Positions 36,880 to 46,681 of a DNA stretch of 64,000 nucleotides are shown one piece after another. The stretch's first letter is position 1, and every line of letters begins with the position of its first letter. The translations under genes and the position numbers were made by a program. The DNA is from Gammaproteobacteria bacterium (GTDB lineage Bacteria; Pseudomonadota; Gammaproteobacteria; Pseudomonadales; JAUIET01): positions 124,001 to 188,000 of the forward strand of contig JAUIET010000003.1 in assembly GCA_030429735.1 (NCBI GenBank). Direction: 5' to 3'. The notes beneath the pieces are model-generated. The model had not been told where the DNA came from, made no database searches, and worked only from the letters and a program-made list of their open reading frames with translations.

Positions 36880-36921
36880 TGTAGACAGGCAGTACACTGC
36901 TGTAGACAGGCAGTACACTGC
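36880..36921. repeat. Perfect tandem duplication of a 21-bp unit
   Basis: Two identical copies of a 21-bp unit, 36880-36900 and 36901-36921, lie 14 bases upstream of the npdG start in the npdG/SDR gap. Each copy contains the inverted repeat GCAGT-AC-ACTGC (36889-36900 and 36910-36921). The 21-bp period equals two helical turns, which suits paired protein binding. A weak promoter-like pair (TTGAAA 36972-36977, 17 bases, TTAAAC 36949-36954, minus strand) would place them in the transcribed leader. Confidence 0.75.
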
Positions 36922-37060
36922 GCGGTCTTGTTGTGAAGAGGGCCGGCAGTTTAATGCGTGACCACCGATTGTTTCAAGCCTCAAGTGTTTGTTCTAATAC
37001 GGTCTGGTTAACGATGAGTGAGTGACAAACGTGGAAAGCAGCGTCAGCAACAGTCTGGAT

Positions 37061-37816
37061 ATGAGTAACAGAACCGTGATCGTGACCGGTGGCGCACGCG
37101 GCGTAGGTCGTGGGATAACGGAGGTATTTCTCGCAGCAAATGCCAATGTACTGATTTGCGGGCGCACGGCACCGGACGATTTACCTGCTGTACGGGGCAA
37201 TACCGCAGTATTTGTTGAATGCGACGTGAAAGACCCCGAGTCTATCCAGGCCTGTGTTGATGTGGCCATGGCCAAATTTGGCCGGATTGACACGCTGGTC
37301 AACAACGCCGGGGGTACACCACATGCCGACTCGGCAAGCGCATCGCCCCGATTTAACGAAGCGATAATTCGGCTGAATCTGGTTGCTCCATTTACCTTTG
37401 CCCAGGCTGTCAATCGGGTAATGCAAGAGCAGGACGACGGCGGCTCAATCATCAATATCGCCAGCGTGAGCGCAATTCGCCCTTCCCCTGGTACTGCAGC
37501 CTATGGTGCCGCCAAAGCTGGCCTGATAAACCTGTGCTCATCATTGGCGGTTGAGTGGGGGCCTAAAGTTCGGGTGAATGCAGTGACTGCAGGCCTGATT
37601 CAAACCGAACAAAGTCACCTGCATTACGGGGATCAGGAAGGTATCGATGCGGTGGGGCGCACAATCCCTCTGCAGCGCATGGCATTTCCCGAGGATATCG
37701 GGAATGCCTGCCTGTATCTTGCGTCGCCTTTGGCAAGCTTTGTAACAGGCACCAGCCTGGAGGTGCACGGCGGTGGTGAAATACCGGCAATTTACGATGC
37801 CCAGAACGCGACCTGA
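37061..37816 (+). CDS. Short-chain dehydrogenase/reductase
   Basis: A classical SDR of 251 residues. The cofactor motif TGGARGVG is at 9-16, NNAGG at 81-85, and the catalytic Ser near 137, Tyr148 and Lys152 are in place (AAYGAAKAG). The substrate is not evident. It diverges from the F420 operon across a 194-base gap with the tandem repeat, so co-regulation is possible. The start could also be GTG 37022; I chose the ATG at 37061 because SDRs normally begin just before the motif. Confidence 0.88.
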   Translation: MSNRTVIVTGGARGVGRGITEVFLAANANVLICGRTAPDDLPAVRGNTAVFVECDVKDPESIQACVDVAMAKFGRIDTLVNNAGGTPHADSASASPRFNEAIIRLNLVAPFTFAQAVNRVMQEQDDGGSIINIASVSAIRPSPGTAAYGAAKAGLINLCSSLAVEWGPKVRVNAVTAGLIQTEQSHLHYGDQEGIDAVGRTIPLQRMAFPEDIGNACLYLASPLASFVTGTSLEVHGGGEIPAIYDAQNAT

Positions 37817-37996
37817 ATGACTTGAAAACGAGCACATACAAAATCGATCAAAATCCCTACTAATCGCTTACTATTCCACCATATAAGTATATTTTTCAAT
37901 CACTTAGAGCGGAAATTGTACTACCTTTCTTGCTGCATTCATGCGCCCTTGGTGCGATAATTCCGGTCATCTAACACCGTTTTAGAGGCCGCGGCC

Positions 37997-38380
37997 ATGC
38001 CCGAACAACTGATGATTGCAATCGCCTTGCTCTGCCTGCTGTTCATCGTTGAATACATCCTCGGTCTGTTGCCGGGGGACCCGTTCAAGAGCATCAAGAT
38101 CATCGGCAATGTGCTTCGTTTCCAGCGCAGTGCGATGTCCCGGCAATACAGCATTCAGAAAGGCAGCATCCACAAAGTAATTATCACGCCTGGTCACATT
38201 AGCCTGAAGTTAAATGAGAACTATGGTAATAAGGTGCTGAATCTGAATTTTGAGCGGCGTTATGCGCAGCAACTGCACACCTTTCTTGCCGAACACCTGA
38301 GCAATGCCAGCTTTGAGTTCATTGATGCTCGACAAAGCGCTGAAGCAGCCACGAAGCCGTTCATCAGCGTGGTCGAATAA
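37997..38380 (+). CDS. Small membrane-anchored protein of unknown function
   Basis: A 127-residue protein with one N-terminal membrane helix (LMIAIALLCLLFIVEYILG) and a basic soluble part that resembles a small beta domain (KVIITPGHISLKL). The ATG has AGAGG upstream. The preceding 180 bases (37817-37996) are A+T-rich and show no hairpin. I recognise no family. It precedes the flippase gene by 100 bases. Confidence 0.7.
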   Translation: MPEQLMIAIALLCLLFIVEYILGLLPGDPFKSIKIIGNVLRFQRSAMSRQYSIQKGSIHKVIITPGHISLKLNENYGNKVLNLNFERRYAQQLHTFLAEHLSNASFEFIDARQSAEAATKPFISVVE

Positions 38381-38480
38381 GTAGCCAGGTGCTCGAATAA
38401 GCGCAATCTCCTGTAGTGCAAACGCAGGTATCAGCTACGCTTAAGTTTTAGCTGTATCAGCTGCAAGCTGCGCGTTGGCG

Positions 38481-39947
38481 ATGAGCAAAACCGACAATTC
38501 CACGCAAATTGCCAAAGAGGCATTGACCTTATCGCTCAGTAATTATCTGTGCCGAATTATTTATCTGGTTCGAGGGGTTGGCGTTGCCGCTTTGCTTCAG
38601 CCAGAGGTTTATGGTGTCTGGAGTGTATTGAAAGCACTGCAGGACAGTACCGCATTCAGCAATATGGGTTCATCCTTTGCATTATTGCGGGAGGTCGCCC
38701 TTAATCGCGGCAAAGGCGCTATAAATAATGACTACGCGCTGCAACAAACCTCGCTGAACCTGTCTCTGCTGGTCACCGTGGTGATTGCCATAGTCTTATT
38801 GGCACTCAGTTTTACCCCACTGATGCCCGATATTGGCCCCATATTACGCATCAGCTTGATTGTGATGATTTTATCGGCCGTCACGTATTACATTCCACGA
38901 CAGCTGCAAGCCCAGACTGAGTTTTACTTTCAGGCGCGTTATCTTCTGGTCTATGCATCTCTAAACACCGGGTTCAGTTTGCTTGCCGTGTATTTTTGGG
39001 GGCTTACGGAAATGCTGTGCGGTTTGATACTCGCACATGTGCTGGCAATTGCCTACGTGCACAAACACGGGCACTTGCAGTTCAGCCTGTTTTTCGAAAT
39101 GGCACTGGCGAAAAGATTGATTGCGGCGGGTTTGCCGGTAATGCTGGGTGCCGCCCTGTTCTTCTTTCTTCGCGCGGTTGACCAGTTTCTGGTGTATGCC
39201 CTTATTGGAGGTGTGGCCGCAGGCTATTACGCCATATCAAATTTCGTCGCCATGACCGTCACCCAGGTGCCGGTCGCGCTTGCTGCAACGTTGTTTCCGC
39301 GCATGATGGAGCGGCACAGCGATGGCGCGAGCCGCAGGGAAATAGAACATCTGTTTTTCGAACCGTTAAAGTTCCTATGTATTGGCACCCCAATTATTCT
39401 GGGCCTTACATTTTTTGCGATAGAGCCTGTGCTGCACTTTTTTCTGCCAGCTTATTTTCCAGCGCTGGCCGTGATACGCATTGCTCTTATCGGCATTTAC
39501 TTTCAGTCCATCTGGTCCTTGTCACATTCTCTATTGCTTACCTTCGAAAAACAAACACAGCAAATGTGGCTGGCGCTGGCTTTAATCGTATTCAATGCGC
39601 TCGTTGTCGCCGTTGCCATCGGTCTTGGCGGCAGCGTTGAAACAGTCACCTGGGTAGCTTCTGCTGTCAGCCTGCTGTCAGCGATTTTGATTTTGATTTA
39701 CATATTCAAACTGTTGCAGCGCCCCACAGGCAGCAACTTGAAAACCCTTGTCGCCATTCTATGGCCGGCAAGCTATGGCGTAGCAGCCTGTTTGCTGATC
39801 GATTCGATGTTGGATGTTGGCAGCGGCAGTTACGCGGTATTGCTTGATGGCAGTGTAAAAACAGTCATCTTTGCGGTCGTCTCCTTACCATTGCTTGGCT
39901 TACTGTGGCGTGGCTGGCAGCAGCGCGAGACTGTTACAACACTATAA
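38481..39947 (+). CDS. Polysaccharide flippase (MATE-like Wzx family)
   Basis: A 488-residue protein with many membrane helices (about 12-14 by eye). The N terminus (YLCRIIYLVRGVGVAALLQP) and the segment LFFFLRAVDQFLVYALIGG match oligosaccharide flippases that move lipid-linked sugars across the inner membrane. No glycosyltransferases lie beside it, so its substrate cannot be inferred. ATG 38481 follows a TTG at 38475. Its end overlaps the methyltransferase stop by 6 bases in convergent orientation. Confidence 0.82.
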   Translation: MSKTDNSTQIAKEALTLSLSNYLCRIIYLVRGVGVAALLQPEVYGVWSVLKALQDSTAFSNMGSSFALLREVALNRGKGAINNDYALQQTSLNLSLLVTVVIAIVLLALSFTPLMPDIGPILRISLIVMILSAVTYYIPRQLQAQTEFYFQARYLLVYASLNTGFSLLAVYFWGLTEMLCGLILAHVLAIAYVHKHGHLQFSLFFEMALAKRLIAAGLPVMLGAALFFFLRAVDQFLVYALIGGVAAGYYAISNFVAMTVTQVPVALAATLFPRMMERHSDGASRREIEHLFFEPLKFLCIGTPIILGLTFFAIEPVLHFFLPAYFPALAVIRIALIGIYFQSIWSLSHSLLLTFEKQTQQMWLALALIVFNALVVAVAIGLGGSVETVTWVASAVSLLSAILILIYIFKLLQRPTGSNLKTLVAILWPASYGVAACLLIDSMLDVGSGSYAVLLDGSVKTVIFAVVSLPLLGLLWRGWQQRETVTTL

Positions 39948-40868
39948 CGAAAACACCAGCATTTTCAGGCTACTTTGCGAGTTAATGTCTGGAAATGCGG
40001 CGGAGTTTTCCAATCTACCTACGTATTCACTGGCAGGTAAATACTCCGTAAAAGCACTCCGCAGAAAGTGCTCGTTCAGATTCGGGGCATTCAACATGGC
40101 CAGAACTAAAGCGTCCTTGCGCAATAGTCGCGGCAATTTACGAATCAATTTCGGATAATCCGACTTCGCCACAAAACTCCCTGGTTGAAAACTTGGCGGG
40201 TCTACGATCACCAGGTCGAAAGGGCCCATTTTCGCCAGCCGCGATACCGAGCGAAAAAACTCGTAAGGCATAAACTTCGCTCTCGACAATTTATCGGGCA
40301 TTTCTGAAAAATTGATATGATGATTTCCTTGTGCGGTGCGAATAGCACTTCGGCTCATATCAACATTCACAACTTTGGCTGCGCTACCCTGTAGAGCGGC
40401 CACGGAAAAAGCACCCGTGTATGCAAATAGATTGAGAACCTTTCGATTGTTAGCGTTCTGCCGAACCCAGTTACGGGCCGGTTCAGCATCAAGGAAAAAG
40501 CCGATATTCTGATTGCCAGATAGGTTCAACTCAAATTCCGCACCATGCTCTTTAGCAACAACCCGGTCCGGCACAACACCATCTAACACTTCTATACTGC
40601 TTGGCTTGGTGTAGCGTCGCAGCAGAGCGATGCAGCTTATGCCTTTATCAGCGGCGAGCGGCGAAATTTCTTGCGTCCATGCCATGATGGCTGCGTCGCT
40701 TAAGGAGTCATCGAACAAGCTGATCAGCATCAGGGGTGCAAATACGTCGACGCAGATGGATTCGAGACCAGGGTAAGTCAAACCTCGCCCGTGAAAAATA
40801 CGACAACTATCTTCACCAAGGCGTTGCAGACCGAGCTCGCACTCAGCACTTAGCGCACTAAGATTCAT
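39942..40868 (-). CDS. Class I SAM-dependent methyltransferase, RlmI-like
   Basis: A 308-residue methyltransferase. The SAM-binding motif VLNLFAYTGAFSVAALQG and catalytic-type DLVIVDPPSFQ motif match the 23S rRNA m5C family (RlmI/RlmK-like), but the N-terminal PUA domain of RlmI is not visible; the N-terminal part is short. The substrate is therefore uncertain. It overlaps pdxB by 4 bases, so it is made with PdxB. Confidence 0.85.
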   Translation of the reverse strand: MNLSALSAECELGLQRLGEDSCRIFHGRGLTYPGLESICVDVFAPLMLISLFDDSLSDAAIMAWTQEISPLAADKGISCIALLRRYTKPSSIEVLDGVVPDRVVAKEHGAEFELNLSGNQNIGFFLDAEPARNWVRQNANNRKVLNLFAYTGAFSVAALQGSAAKVVNVDMSRSAIRTAQGNHHINFSEMPDKLSRAKFMPYEFFRSVSRLAKMGPFDLVIVDPPSFQPGSFVAKSDYPKLIRKLPRLLRKDALVLAMLNAPNLNEHFLRSAFTEYLPASEYVGRLENSAAFPDINSQSSLKMLVFSL

Positions 40869-41986
40869 GCCAGTGTAAAACCAAGTTCGCCTAACAACAG
40901 ACGATTTTCAGTAGGCAATGAAGAGTCAGTCAGCAAGGTTGTTTTGGCGAATTCCCGACGTAGCGGATAGGACTTTCGCAACAGATCAAACGCCGTACCC
41001 ATATCTGCGTCATTCACGGCGCGACGCAATCGTGCATCGTCCTCGCGCACATCATAGGCTCTTAACACAATATCTCGAACCTTCACTTGCCCTTCGCAAT
41101 CCAACAGATTGTCAGAGTTGTCTTCGCTGCTTGCGCACGATGTTAGGGCAAAAAAACGGTAGAGAGCATCCACAATCATTGCAGTGCCCCTTTTTTTTGC
41201 GTCAGCGGCATAGCCGGCGATGTGCGGGGTTGCAATACTCGCCATCTTCAGCAGCTCACGATCGATATTGGGTTCGCTTTCCCAGACATCCAACACCGCA
41301 TGCACGCCGGGATTGTCACGCAAACAGCGCTTTAGGTCCTGCGTGGCAATTGCCGCACCGCGGCTGGTATTGATCAACATCACCCTGGCAGGTAGTTGCG
41401 AAAGAAAAGCCTCATCGACCATATGAAAGCTTGGATGAGAACCGGTATGGCTGAGCGGAACATGTAGAGTGACCAGATCGCAGTCAGCCAGCTCATGCAG
41501 GGACTTAGCCAATGGGCAGACAGAGTTTGAGAGAAATGGGTCGTAGCCAATCACCTCATAGCCGAAGGCCGCCAAACGGCGAGCCACCCGCCCCCCCACC
41601 TGCCCCAGCCCAATAACTCCAGCTCGCAGTTGAGCGTCCGCTATACGGTCTGGCTCTGGCACGAGTGCGCAAACAGCAGAACATACGTAATCGGCCACCG
41701 AATCGGCATTGCTACCGGGAGCATGACAAAATGCAATATCGGCCTGCTTGAGATAGGCTAAATCAACATGATCAGTGCCAATGGTGGCACTGCCAACGAA
41801 ACGCACCGACGTGCCTGCCAGCAGCTGTTCGTTAACCTCTGTCACTGAACGAATCAACAAAGCGTCGGCGTCTTTTACGTCAGCTCTGGACAGGGATCGG
41901 CCCGCCAAGGTTCTGAGTTCCAGGTTGGAACCAATACAGTGTTCGAGCGCGGCAAGATTCTCATCTGCCAGCACTTTGATGGTCAT
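40865..41986 (-). CDS. pdxB: Erythronate-4-phosphate dehydrogenase
   Basis: PdxB oxidises 4-phosphoerythronate in pyridoxal phosphate synthesis. The NAD fold motif VIGLGQVGGRVARR, the RGAAI segment and the C-terminal PdxB-specific dimerisation domain (AYDVREDDARLRRAV) identify it. ATG 41986 overlaps the xni stop by 4 bases; an ORF start at 42214 would add 76 residues that overlap xni and are unconserved. The protein is 373 residues, as expected. Confidence 0.95.
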   Translation of the reverse strand: MTIKVLADENLAALEHCIGSNLELRTLAGRSLSRADVKDADALLIRSVTEVNEQLLAGTSVRFVGSATIGTDHVDLAYLKQADIAFCHAPGSNADSVADYVCSAVCALVPEPDRIADAQLRAGVIGLGQVGGRVARRLAAFGYEVIGYDPFLSNSVCPLAKSLHELADCDLVTLHVPLSHTGSHPSFHMVDEAFLSQLPARVMLINTSRGAAIATQDLKRCLRDNPGVHAVLDVWESEPNIDRELLKMASIATPHIAGYAADAKKRGTAMIVDALYRFFALTSCASSEDNSDNLLDCEGQVKVRDIVLRAYDVREDDARLRRAVNDADMGTAFDLLRKSYPLRREFAKTTLLTDSSLPTENRLLLGELGFTLA

Positions 41987-42891
41987 AACGTGCCCCAAAC
42001 AGCGCTTTTTTCTATTGTGCTCAAAATGCCCCCGGTCAGCCCGATTTTTTGCAGATAACGCGTTAGTGCACGCCGCGAGGGTACATCCCATCGTAAATCG
42101 GTAATCCGGAACGACATGGGCACCCGATCTTCCAGCTGCACAAGTTGTCTTGCAATCGCTATTTGTTCTGCATTCTCTTGTAAAGACAAGCGCAAACGCG
42201 CTCCGCCCCGCCACTGCCCGTTAGTAAGGTCATCAAGATTTAGTTGCAAGACTGCCAGCGTATCAAAGTGGTTCAGCAGTTTCGCGGCGGTTTTCGCTCC
42301 TATTCCAGGTACGCCAGGAATATCATCAATTGGGTCGCCCAAAAGCGTTTGATAGTCAACTAACTGATCCGGGCGCACCCCGAACTTTTCAACAATCGCA
42401 TCGCAGTCAAGCACTCGCCCGTCAGCCGGATCAAACACGCAATCACCGGATTTTTTGATCAGCTGAGCTAAGTCTTTGTCACGGGAGACTATATGCACCG
42501 GCCGGCCGCTACCGCGCGACGCGCGCGCCAGGCTGGCGATTAGATCGTCAGCTTCATACCGCGTATGTGCGTAGCTGCGAATACCAAGCAATTCTGTCAC
42601 TCGCTGGCAGGCTTCGAGCTGAAAAACAAGGGAGTCATCGGGCAATGCGCGACTGCTTTTGTAGGCCGGGTAAATGTCATTTCTAAAACACTGGCCCAGG
42701 CTTTCATCGAAAGCAGCCGCTATGCGTGCCGGCTTAAGCTCCGATAGTAACTTGAGTAAAAACAATGTGTAGCCGTACACTGCGTTCAGTGAAAAGCCTT
42801 GATCGTTATGCCAGGCATCTGGCATTGAAAAGTAGCTTCGAAAAATATAAATTGAGGCATCCAGTAAATACACTGGCTGGCGGTTAGCCAT
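41983..42891 (-). CDS. xni: Flap endonuclease Xni (ExoIX-like)
   Basis: A 5'-nuclease-domain protein of the PolA-N family acting on flap DNA. The N-terminal VYLLDASIYIFRSYF, the metal-binding RYEADDLIASLA and SRDKDLAQLI, and the helix-hairpin-helix GVPGIGAKTAAKLL are clear. The start could be 42891, 42915 or 42927; I chose the first (302 residues). It overlaps epmC by 8 bases, so this group is one transcript. Confidence 0.88.
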   Translation of the reverse strand: MANRQPVYLLDASIYIFRSYFSMPDAWHNDQGFSLNAVYGYTLFLLKLLSELKPARIAAAFDESLGQCFRNDIYPAYKSSRALPDDSLVFQLEACQRVTELLGIRSYAHTRYEADDLIASLARASRGSGRPVHIVSRDKDLAQLIKKSGDCVFDPADGRVLDCDAIVEKFGVRPDQLVDYQTLLGDPIDDIPGVPGIGAKTAAKLLNHFDTLAVLQLNLDDLTNGQWRGGARLRLSLQENAEQIAIARQLVQLEDRVPMSFRITDLRWDVPSRRALTRYLQKIGLTGGILSTIEKSAVWGTL

Positions 42892-43444
42892 CAGCGCGAA
42901 TCCGGCTACTGACATGCTGTCGCCCATAAAACGCTGTCAGCGCCTGGTAAAACTGGTTCGCTCTGCCAGGCAGTCCATCGACTAAAAATCGTTGTCGTTG
43001 TGCAGCTCGACGTTGATTAAACCATTCACTTGAATACTCTGGAATTTTCAGATTATCGAAACTGGGTCGAAACGGGTATCCAGATGCCAGCGAAAACAAT
43101 TCCTCCAAGGCTTGCGGTTTTACCTCTGCGCGCTCGAATGCTCGCTGTTGCTGCAAGGTTCTGTCGGCAATATACCAATAGCCATAGTCTGTTTGCGTCA
43201 AACGCCGTGCGCCTGCCAGGCACCAGTGCGCCACTTCGTGCAGCGCGCTTGCGAAATAGTCAGCGGTAAAGATAACGCGTGCGTAAGAGCAGTCGTCATT
43301 GGCCGGCAGATATAATGGCTCATCACCACCACTCACCAATATTGTTTTTTCCTGCAGATAAAACAGATCATTAAACAGGCGGACGAGATCATTCGCGCTG
43401 TGTCTGCCAGGGTCTTTTGTCTGGGTTGGGTCAGTGAGCTTCAT
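42884..43444 (-). CDS. epmC: Elongation factor P hydroxylase EpmC
   Basis: EpmC hydroxylates the lysylated lysine of EF-P. The metal-binding HEVAHW lies at about residues 69-74, followed by DYGYWYIADRT and GYPFRPSF, the family pattern; 186 residues. EF-P, EpmA and EpmB are not in this window. It overlaps hisN by 14 bases. Confidence 0.9.
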   Translation of the reverse strand: MKLTDPTQTKDPGRHSANDLVRLFNDLFYLQEKTILVSGGDEPLYLPANDDCSYARVIFTADYFASALHEVAHWCLAGARRLTQTDYGYWYIADRTLQQQRAFERAEVKPQALEELFSLASGYPFRPSFDNLKIPEYSSEWFNQRRAAQRQRFLVDGLPGRANQFYQALTAFYGRQHVSSRIRADG

Positions 43445-44294
43445 TCAGCACGCCAAGCGCTTCTTGATGCAGAGCAGGTGTTGCCGCCGCAATAACTTGA
43501 CCACCCGAGCGTAATGGTTCGCCGCTCCAGGTGCTGATCACTCCGCCGGCGGCCTCTACAATCGGCACCAGCGGGAGAATATCGTAATCTTGCAGATCAG
43601 CTTCAATAACCAGGTCAATTTGCCCCATTGCCAGCAGGCAATAGCAATAGCAGTCTCCACCATAGCGCATCAAACGGCAACGTTGGGCAACGGCCTGATA
43701 TCGATCAAACGCGCCCGGAATATGATCAAATATCTCCGGGTGAGTACTAAAAAGCGTTGCCTGAGCCAGCGACTCAACGGAACTGACGCGCAACGGTTGA
43801 CCTTTCTCCAACTGCTCTCTAAACAACCAGGCTTGCGGGCACTGATCATCACGCAAGCCAATAAAAGTCTCTTTCAGGTAAGGCTGGTGCATCGCCCCCA
43901 GCAACGGTTCGCCTTTGTAGAGAAGTGCCAGCAAAACACCCCATGCGGGTACACCTGAAATAAAAGAACGTGTGCCATCAATAGGGTCGATCAACCATTG
44001 GTAGTCATTGTTTGTTGCCCCTTCACGCGGTTGGAATTCTTCGCCAACAATTGAATGCTGTGGAAAACGATGCTCGATAAGCTCGCGCAGTCGACGTTCT
44101 ACGGCCTTGTCGGCTTCAGTGACCGGGTCAAATTTGCCTGGCAAGGCTTTGTTTTCGACGCTCAGTCCGCTGCGGAAATAGTCCAGGCTTTTTGCGCCAG
44201 CCGATTGCACTGTGGAGTAAACAAAGCGAAACAGTTCATCAAGGTTATCTGTTGGTAATGGATTCACACCAGGCCTGAATATCTCGTGGATCAA
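43431..44294 (-). CDS. hisN: Histidinol-phosphatase HisN (inositol monophosphatase family)
   Basis: A 287-residue metal-dependent phosphatase. The metal ligands are in GEEF (84-87) and DPIDGT (103-108) with a second Asp in DLQDYDILPL. The IDGTRSFISGVPAWGVLLAL pattern matches the HisN group, which dephosphorylates histidinol phosphate, better than plain inositol monophosphatases. The His function is inference; broad substrates are known in the family. It is the first gene of the group and diverges from the permease gene by 49 bases. Confidence 0.85.
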   Translation of the reverse strand: MIHEIFRPGVNPLPTDNLDELFRFVYSTVQSAGAKSLDYFRSGLSVENKALPGKFDPVTEADKAVERRLRELIEHRFPQHSIVGEEFQPREGATNNDYQWLIDPIDGTRSFISGVPAWGVLLALLYKGEPLLGAMHQPYLKETFIGLRDDQCPQAWLFREQLEKGQPLRVSSVESLAQATLFSTHPEIFDHIPGAFDRYQAVAQRCRLMRYGGDCYCYCLLAMGQIDLVIEADLQDYDILPLVPIVEAAGGVISTWSGEPLRSGGQVIAAATPALHQEALGVLNEAH

Positions 44295-44343
44295 GAAACG
44301 CTATACTATCGCATAATAAGAACTGAGCAATGAGAAGCCACCG

Positions 44344-45657
44344 ATGTTGAGCTTAGCCGGACTGATAATAGCCCTCCTTTTGCTAATGTGGGTAACCTTG
44401 CGTGGCGCAAACCCACTGGTAGCCGCACCGGCGTGCGCAATCATTGTGGCCGTTACAGGTGGGCTGGATTTTTTTCCTACTCTGAACGCGAGCACGGAAC
44501 AAGCCAATTACGTTGAGTCCTATATGCAGGGCTTCACCGCGTTTATTGGTGCGTGGTTTTTCATGTTCTTGCTGGGCAGTATTTTTGGCAAGCTCATGGA
44601 AGACAGTGGGGCTGCGGCCAGTGTCGCCCATTGGATTTTAGCCAAATTTGGCTCGCAGCATGCGCCATTAGCCGTGGTATTGGCGTGCGCAATACTCACC
44701 TACGGCGGTGTCAGCGTTTTTATTGTGGCGTTCTCTGTGTACCCAGTTGCGGTTGGCTTGTTTCATGAAGCCAATCTGCCCAGACGGTTCATACCTGGCT
44801 GCCTCGCATTTGGTTCAGCAACATTTACCATGACGTCAGCAGGCTCACCAGAAATCCAGAACTGGATTCCAATTGAATTCCTGGGCACGTCACCGTATGC
44901 GGCCTGGCAGGAAAGTCTGGTGGTGGCCGTGATTATGGCGGGTGTGGGTTACGTTTTGCTGAATCGTATGGTACGGAATGCGGTGGCCGCCGGGGAGCAT
45001 TTCATCGCTCGGGACGATGACCCTCAGGCAGACACATCCAATCTTCCCAATCCGATGGTTTCGATGCTACCACTGCTTGCCGTACTGGGTTTCAGCTTTG
45101 GGTTTCATCAAAGCCTGGGCAAATACGCATTGGTTATTGCATTGGGCGCCGGTTGTTTGCTGACCTGGGCGCTGAACGTCAAAACACTGAAAGCGCCAGG
45201 CGTGGCATTGGGGATTGGCGCTATGGGCGCGCTGGTGGCAATCGGCAATACAGCCGCTGTGGTGGGTTTCGGTACGGTTGCAAAAGCCTCGCCCGCGTTC
45301 GATTTGGCGGTAGGCTGGTTAACCAACCTGCCCGGCAATGAGCTGATCGGCGCGTCCATAGCCGTAACCATTATATGCGCGTTAACCGGCTCCGCCTCAG
45401 GTGGGCAATCCATTGCTTTGCCTGCCGTGGCACCACACTACCTTGAACAAGGGGTTGATCCGGATGAATTGCACCGGATGGTTGCCATTGCATCCGGTGG
45501 TTTGGATTCACTGCCGCACAATGGCTATGTCGTTACAACCATTCGTGCGATCTGTGGCGAAAACTACCAAAACGCGTATCCACCGGTCGCCGTGCTGACA
45601 GTATTGGTCCCGATGCTTGGCATGGCCATCGCACTAACCTTGTTTACCGTGTTCTAG
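44344..45657 (+). CDS. GntP-family gluconate:H+ symporter-like permease
   Basis: A 437-residue inner-membrane transporter with about 12 membrane helices. [16 protein letters not shown] and [19 protein letters not shown] match the GntP family, whose members carry gluconate or other hydroxy acids. No metabolic partner gene is adjacent, so the substrate is open. It ends 4 bases inside the tusA gene's stop, in convergent orientation. Confidence 0.88.
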   Translation: MLSLAGLIIALLLLMWVTLRGANPLVAAPACAIIVAVTGGLDFFPTLNASTEQANYVESYMQGFTAFIGAWFFMFLLGSIFGKLMEDSGAAASVAHWILAKFGSQHAPLAVVLACAILTYGGVSVFIVAFSVYPVAVGLFHEANLPRRFIPGCLAFGSATFTMTSAGSPEIQNWIPIEFLGTSPYAAWQESLVVAVIMAGVGYVLLNRMVRNAVAAGEHFIARDDDPQADTSNLPNPMVSMLPLLAVLGFSFGFHQSLGKYALVIALGAGCLLTWALNVKTLKAPGVALGIGAMGALVAIGNTAAVVGFGTVAKASPAFDLAVGWLTNLPGNELIGASIAVTIICALTGSASGGQSIALPAVAPHYLEQGVDPDELHRMVAIASGGLDSLPHNGYVVTTIRAICGENYQNAYPPVAVLTVLVPMLGMAIALTLFTVF

Positions 45658-45896
45658 CCCGACTGTTTGCGCACCCAATAGAGGTAACTTTCCTTAACCC
45701 GGGAAGTAGACAACAGCTCATGGCCTAGAAATTCGCAGAATTTTGGGATGTCCCGTTGCGTTGATGGATCGGTTGAAAGCACCTTGATCACATCACCGGG
45801 CTCTGCATCGCGAATACTATTGTGCAATAGCATGACCGGTTCAGGGCACAGCAGACCACTTGTATCCAGAACGTGCTGCCATTCGAGCTCGCTCAT
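45654..45896 (-). CDS. tusA: TusA/SirA-family sulfur carrier
   Basis: An 80-residue sulfur-carrier protein. The cysteine that receives sulfur is C17 in LLCPEPVM, the invariant CPxP motif. It may take part in tRNA thiolation or in sulfur trafficking; family members vary. Its ATG overlaps the yheU-like stop by 4 bases. Confidence 0.9.
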   Translation of the reverse strand: MSELEWQHVLDTSGLLCPEPVMLLHNSIRDAEPGDVIKVLSTDPSTQRDIPKFCEFLGHELLSTSRVKESYLYWVRKQSG

Positions 45897-46138
45897 GATT
45901 CACCTGGCGCTGGCACTGTGTGTAGAGCAAGATCCTTGGCGGACACCAGGTTGCAGCTATCAGAGGCAGCATCGAATACTACCCGCACATCACCGCTTGC
46001 CAGCTGCCGCTGCACGGCCTCGCATTTCTGGGAAAAGCTAAAGTCCTGCTGCCCGTAATCTGTCCCTTCGCGGCTGACAAACTCCTCAATAAGTCCCTGC
46101 AGAGCCTCTGCCGACAATCGATCTGTGGGTATAATCAA
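45893..46138 (-). CDS. YheU-family protein (UPF0270)
   Basis: An 81-residue protein with the family pattern [28 protein letters not shown] and [12 protein letters not shown]. The function of YheU is not known. It is translated with tusA and diverges from gcvR over 27 bases. Confidence 0.85.
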   Translation of the reverse strand: MIIPTDRLSAEALQGLIEEFVSREGTDYGQQDFSFSQKCEAVQRQLASGDVRVVFDAASDSCNLVSAKDLALHTVPAPGES

Positions 46139-46165
46139 AACACTATTCTACGGAGGGCGCATCTG

Positions 46166-46681
46166 ATGCAATCCCATATTGTATTTACATTCATGGCACC
46201 AGACAAACCTGGCTTACTGGAAACTCTCGCCGCAACAGTAAGCGCACATGACGGCAGCTGGCTTGAGAGTAAACTGGCCCGCCTGGGTGGCCAGTTCACC
46301 GGTATAGTACGCGCCGAAGTACCCGCCAGTCACAGTGATGCAATGATGAATGATCTGCTTAAGCTACAGGACAATGACTTTGTCATTACCTTGCATGCCG
46401 AGGCAATGCCAGGCAACGAAACATCTCGCACGCTGCGCAGTGTTGAGGTACTGGGAAATGACCGGCCCGGTATTGTCCATGAGTTGTCACGCGCATTCAG
46501 TAAATGGAATATCAATGTTGAGCAGCTCAATAGCGAAATTCGCAGCGCTCCAATGAGTGCTGAGCGCTTGTTCGACGCTGAATTGGACATTGCGGTACCG
46601 GGTGATCTGGACGCCGAGCAATTTGAAGATGAGCTGGAGCAGATTGCCAATGAACTGGACCTGGATATCGCCTTGAAATAG
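46166..46681 (+). CDS. gcvR: Glycine cleavage system regulator GcvR-like (ACT domains)
   Basis: A 171-residue protein with two ACT domains (about 5-80 and 92-171), including the PDKPGLLETLA and NDRPGIVHELSRAF segments typical of GcvR. In E. coli GcvR binds GcvA and glycine to control gcvTHP. The gcv genes are not in the window. The stop is embedded in a 13-bp tandem duplication (46669-46694). Confidence 0.87.
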   Translation: MQSHIVFTFMAPDKPGLLETLAATVSAHDGSWLESKLARLGGQFTGIVRAEVPASHSDAMMNDLLKLQDNDFVITLHAEAMPGNETSRTLRSVEVLGNDRPGIVHELSRAFSKWNINVEQLNSEIRSAPMSAERLFDAELDIAVPGDLDAEQFEDELEQIANELDLDIALK

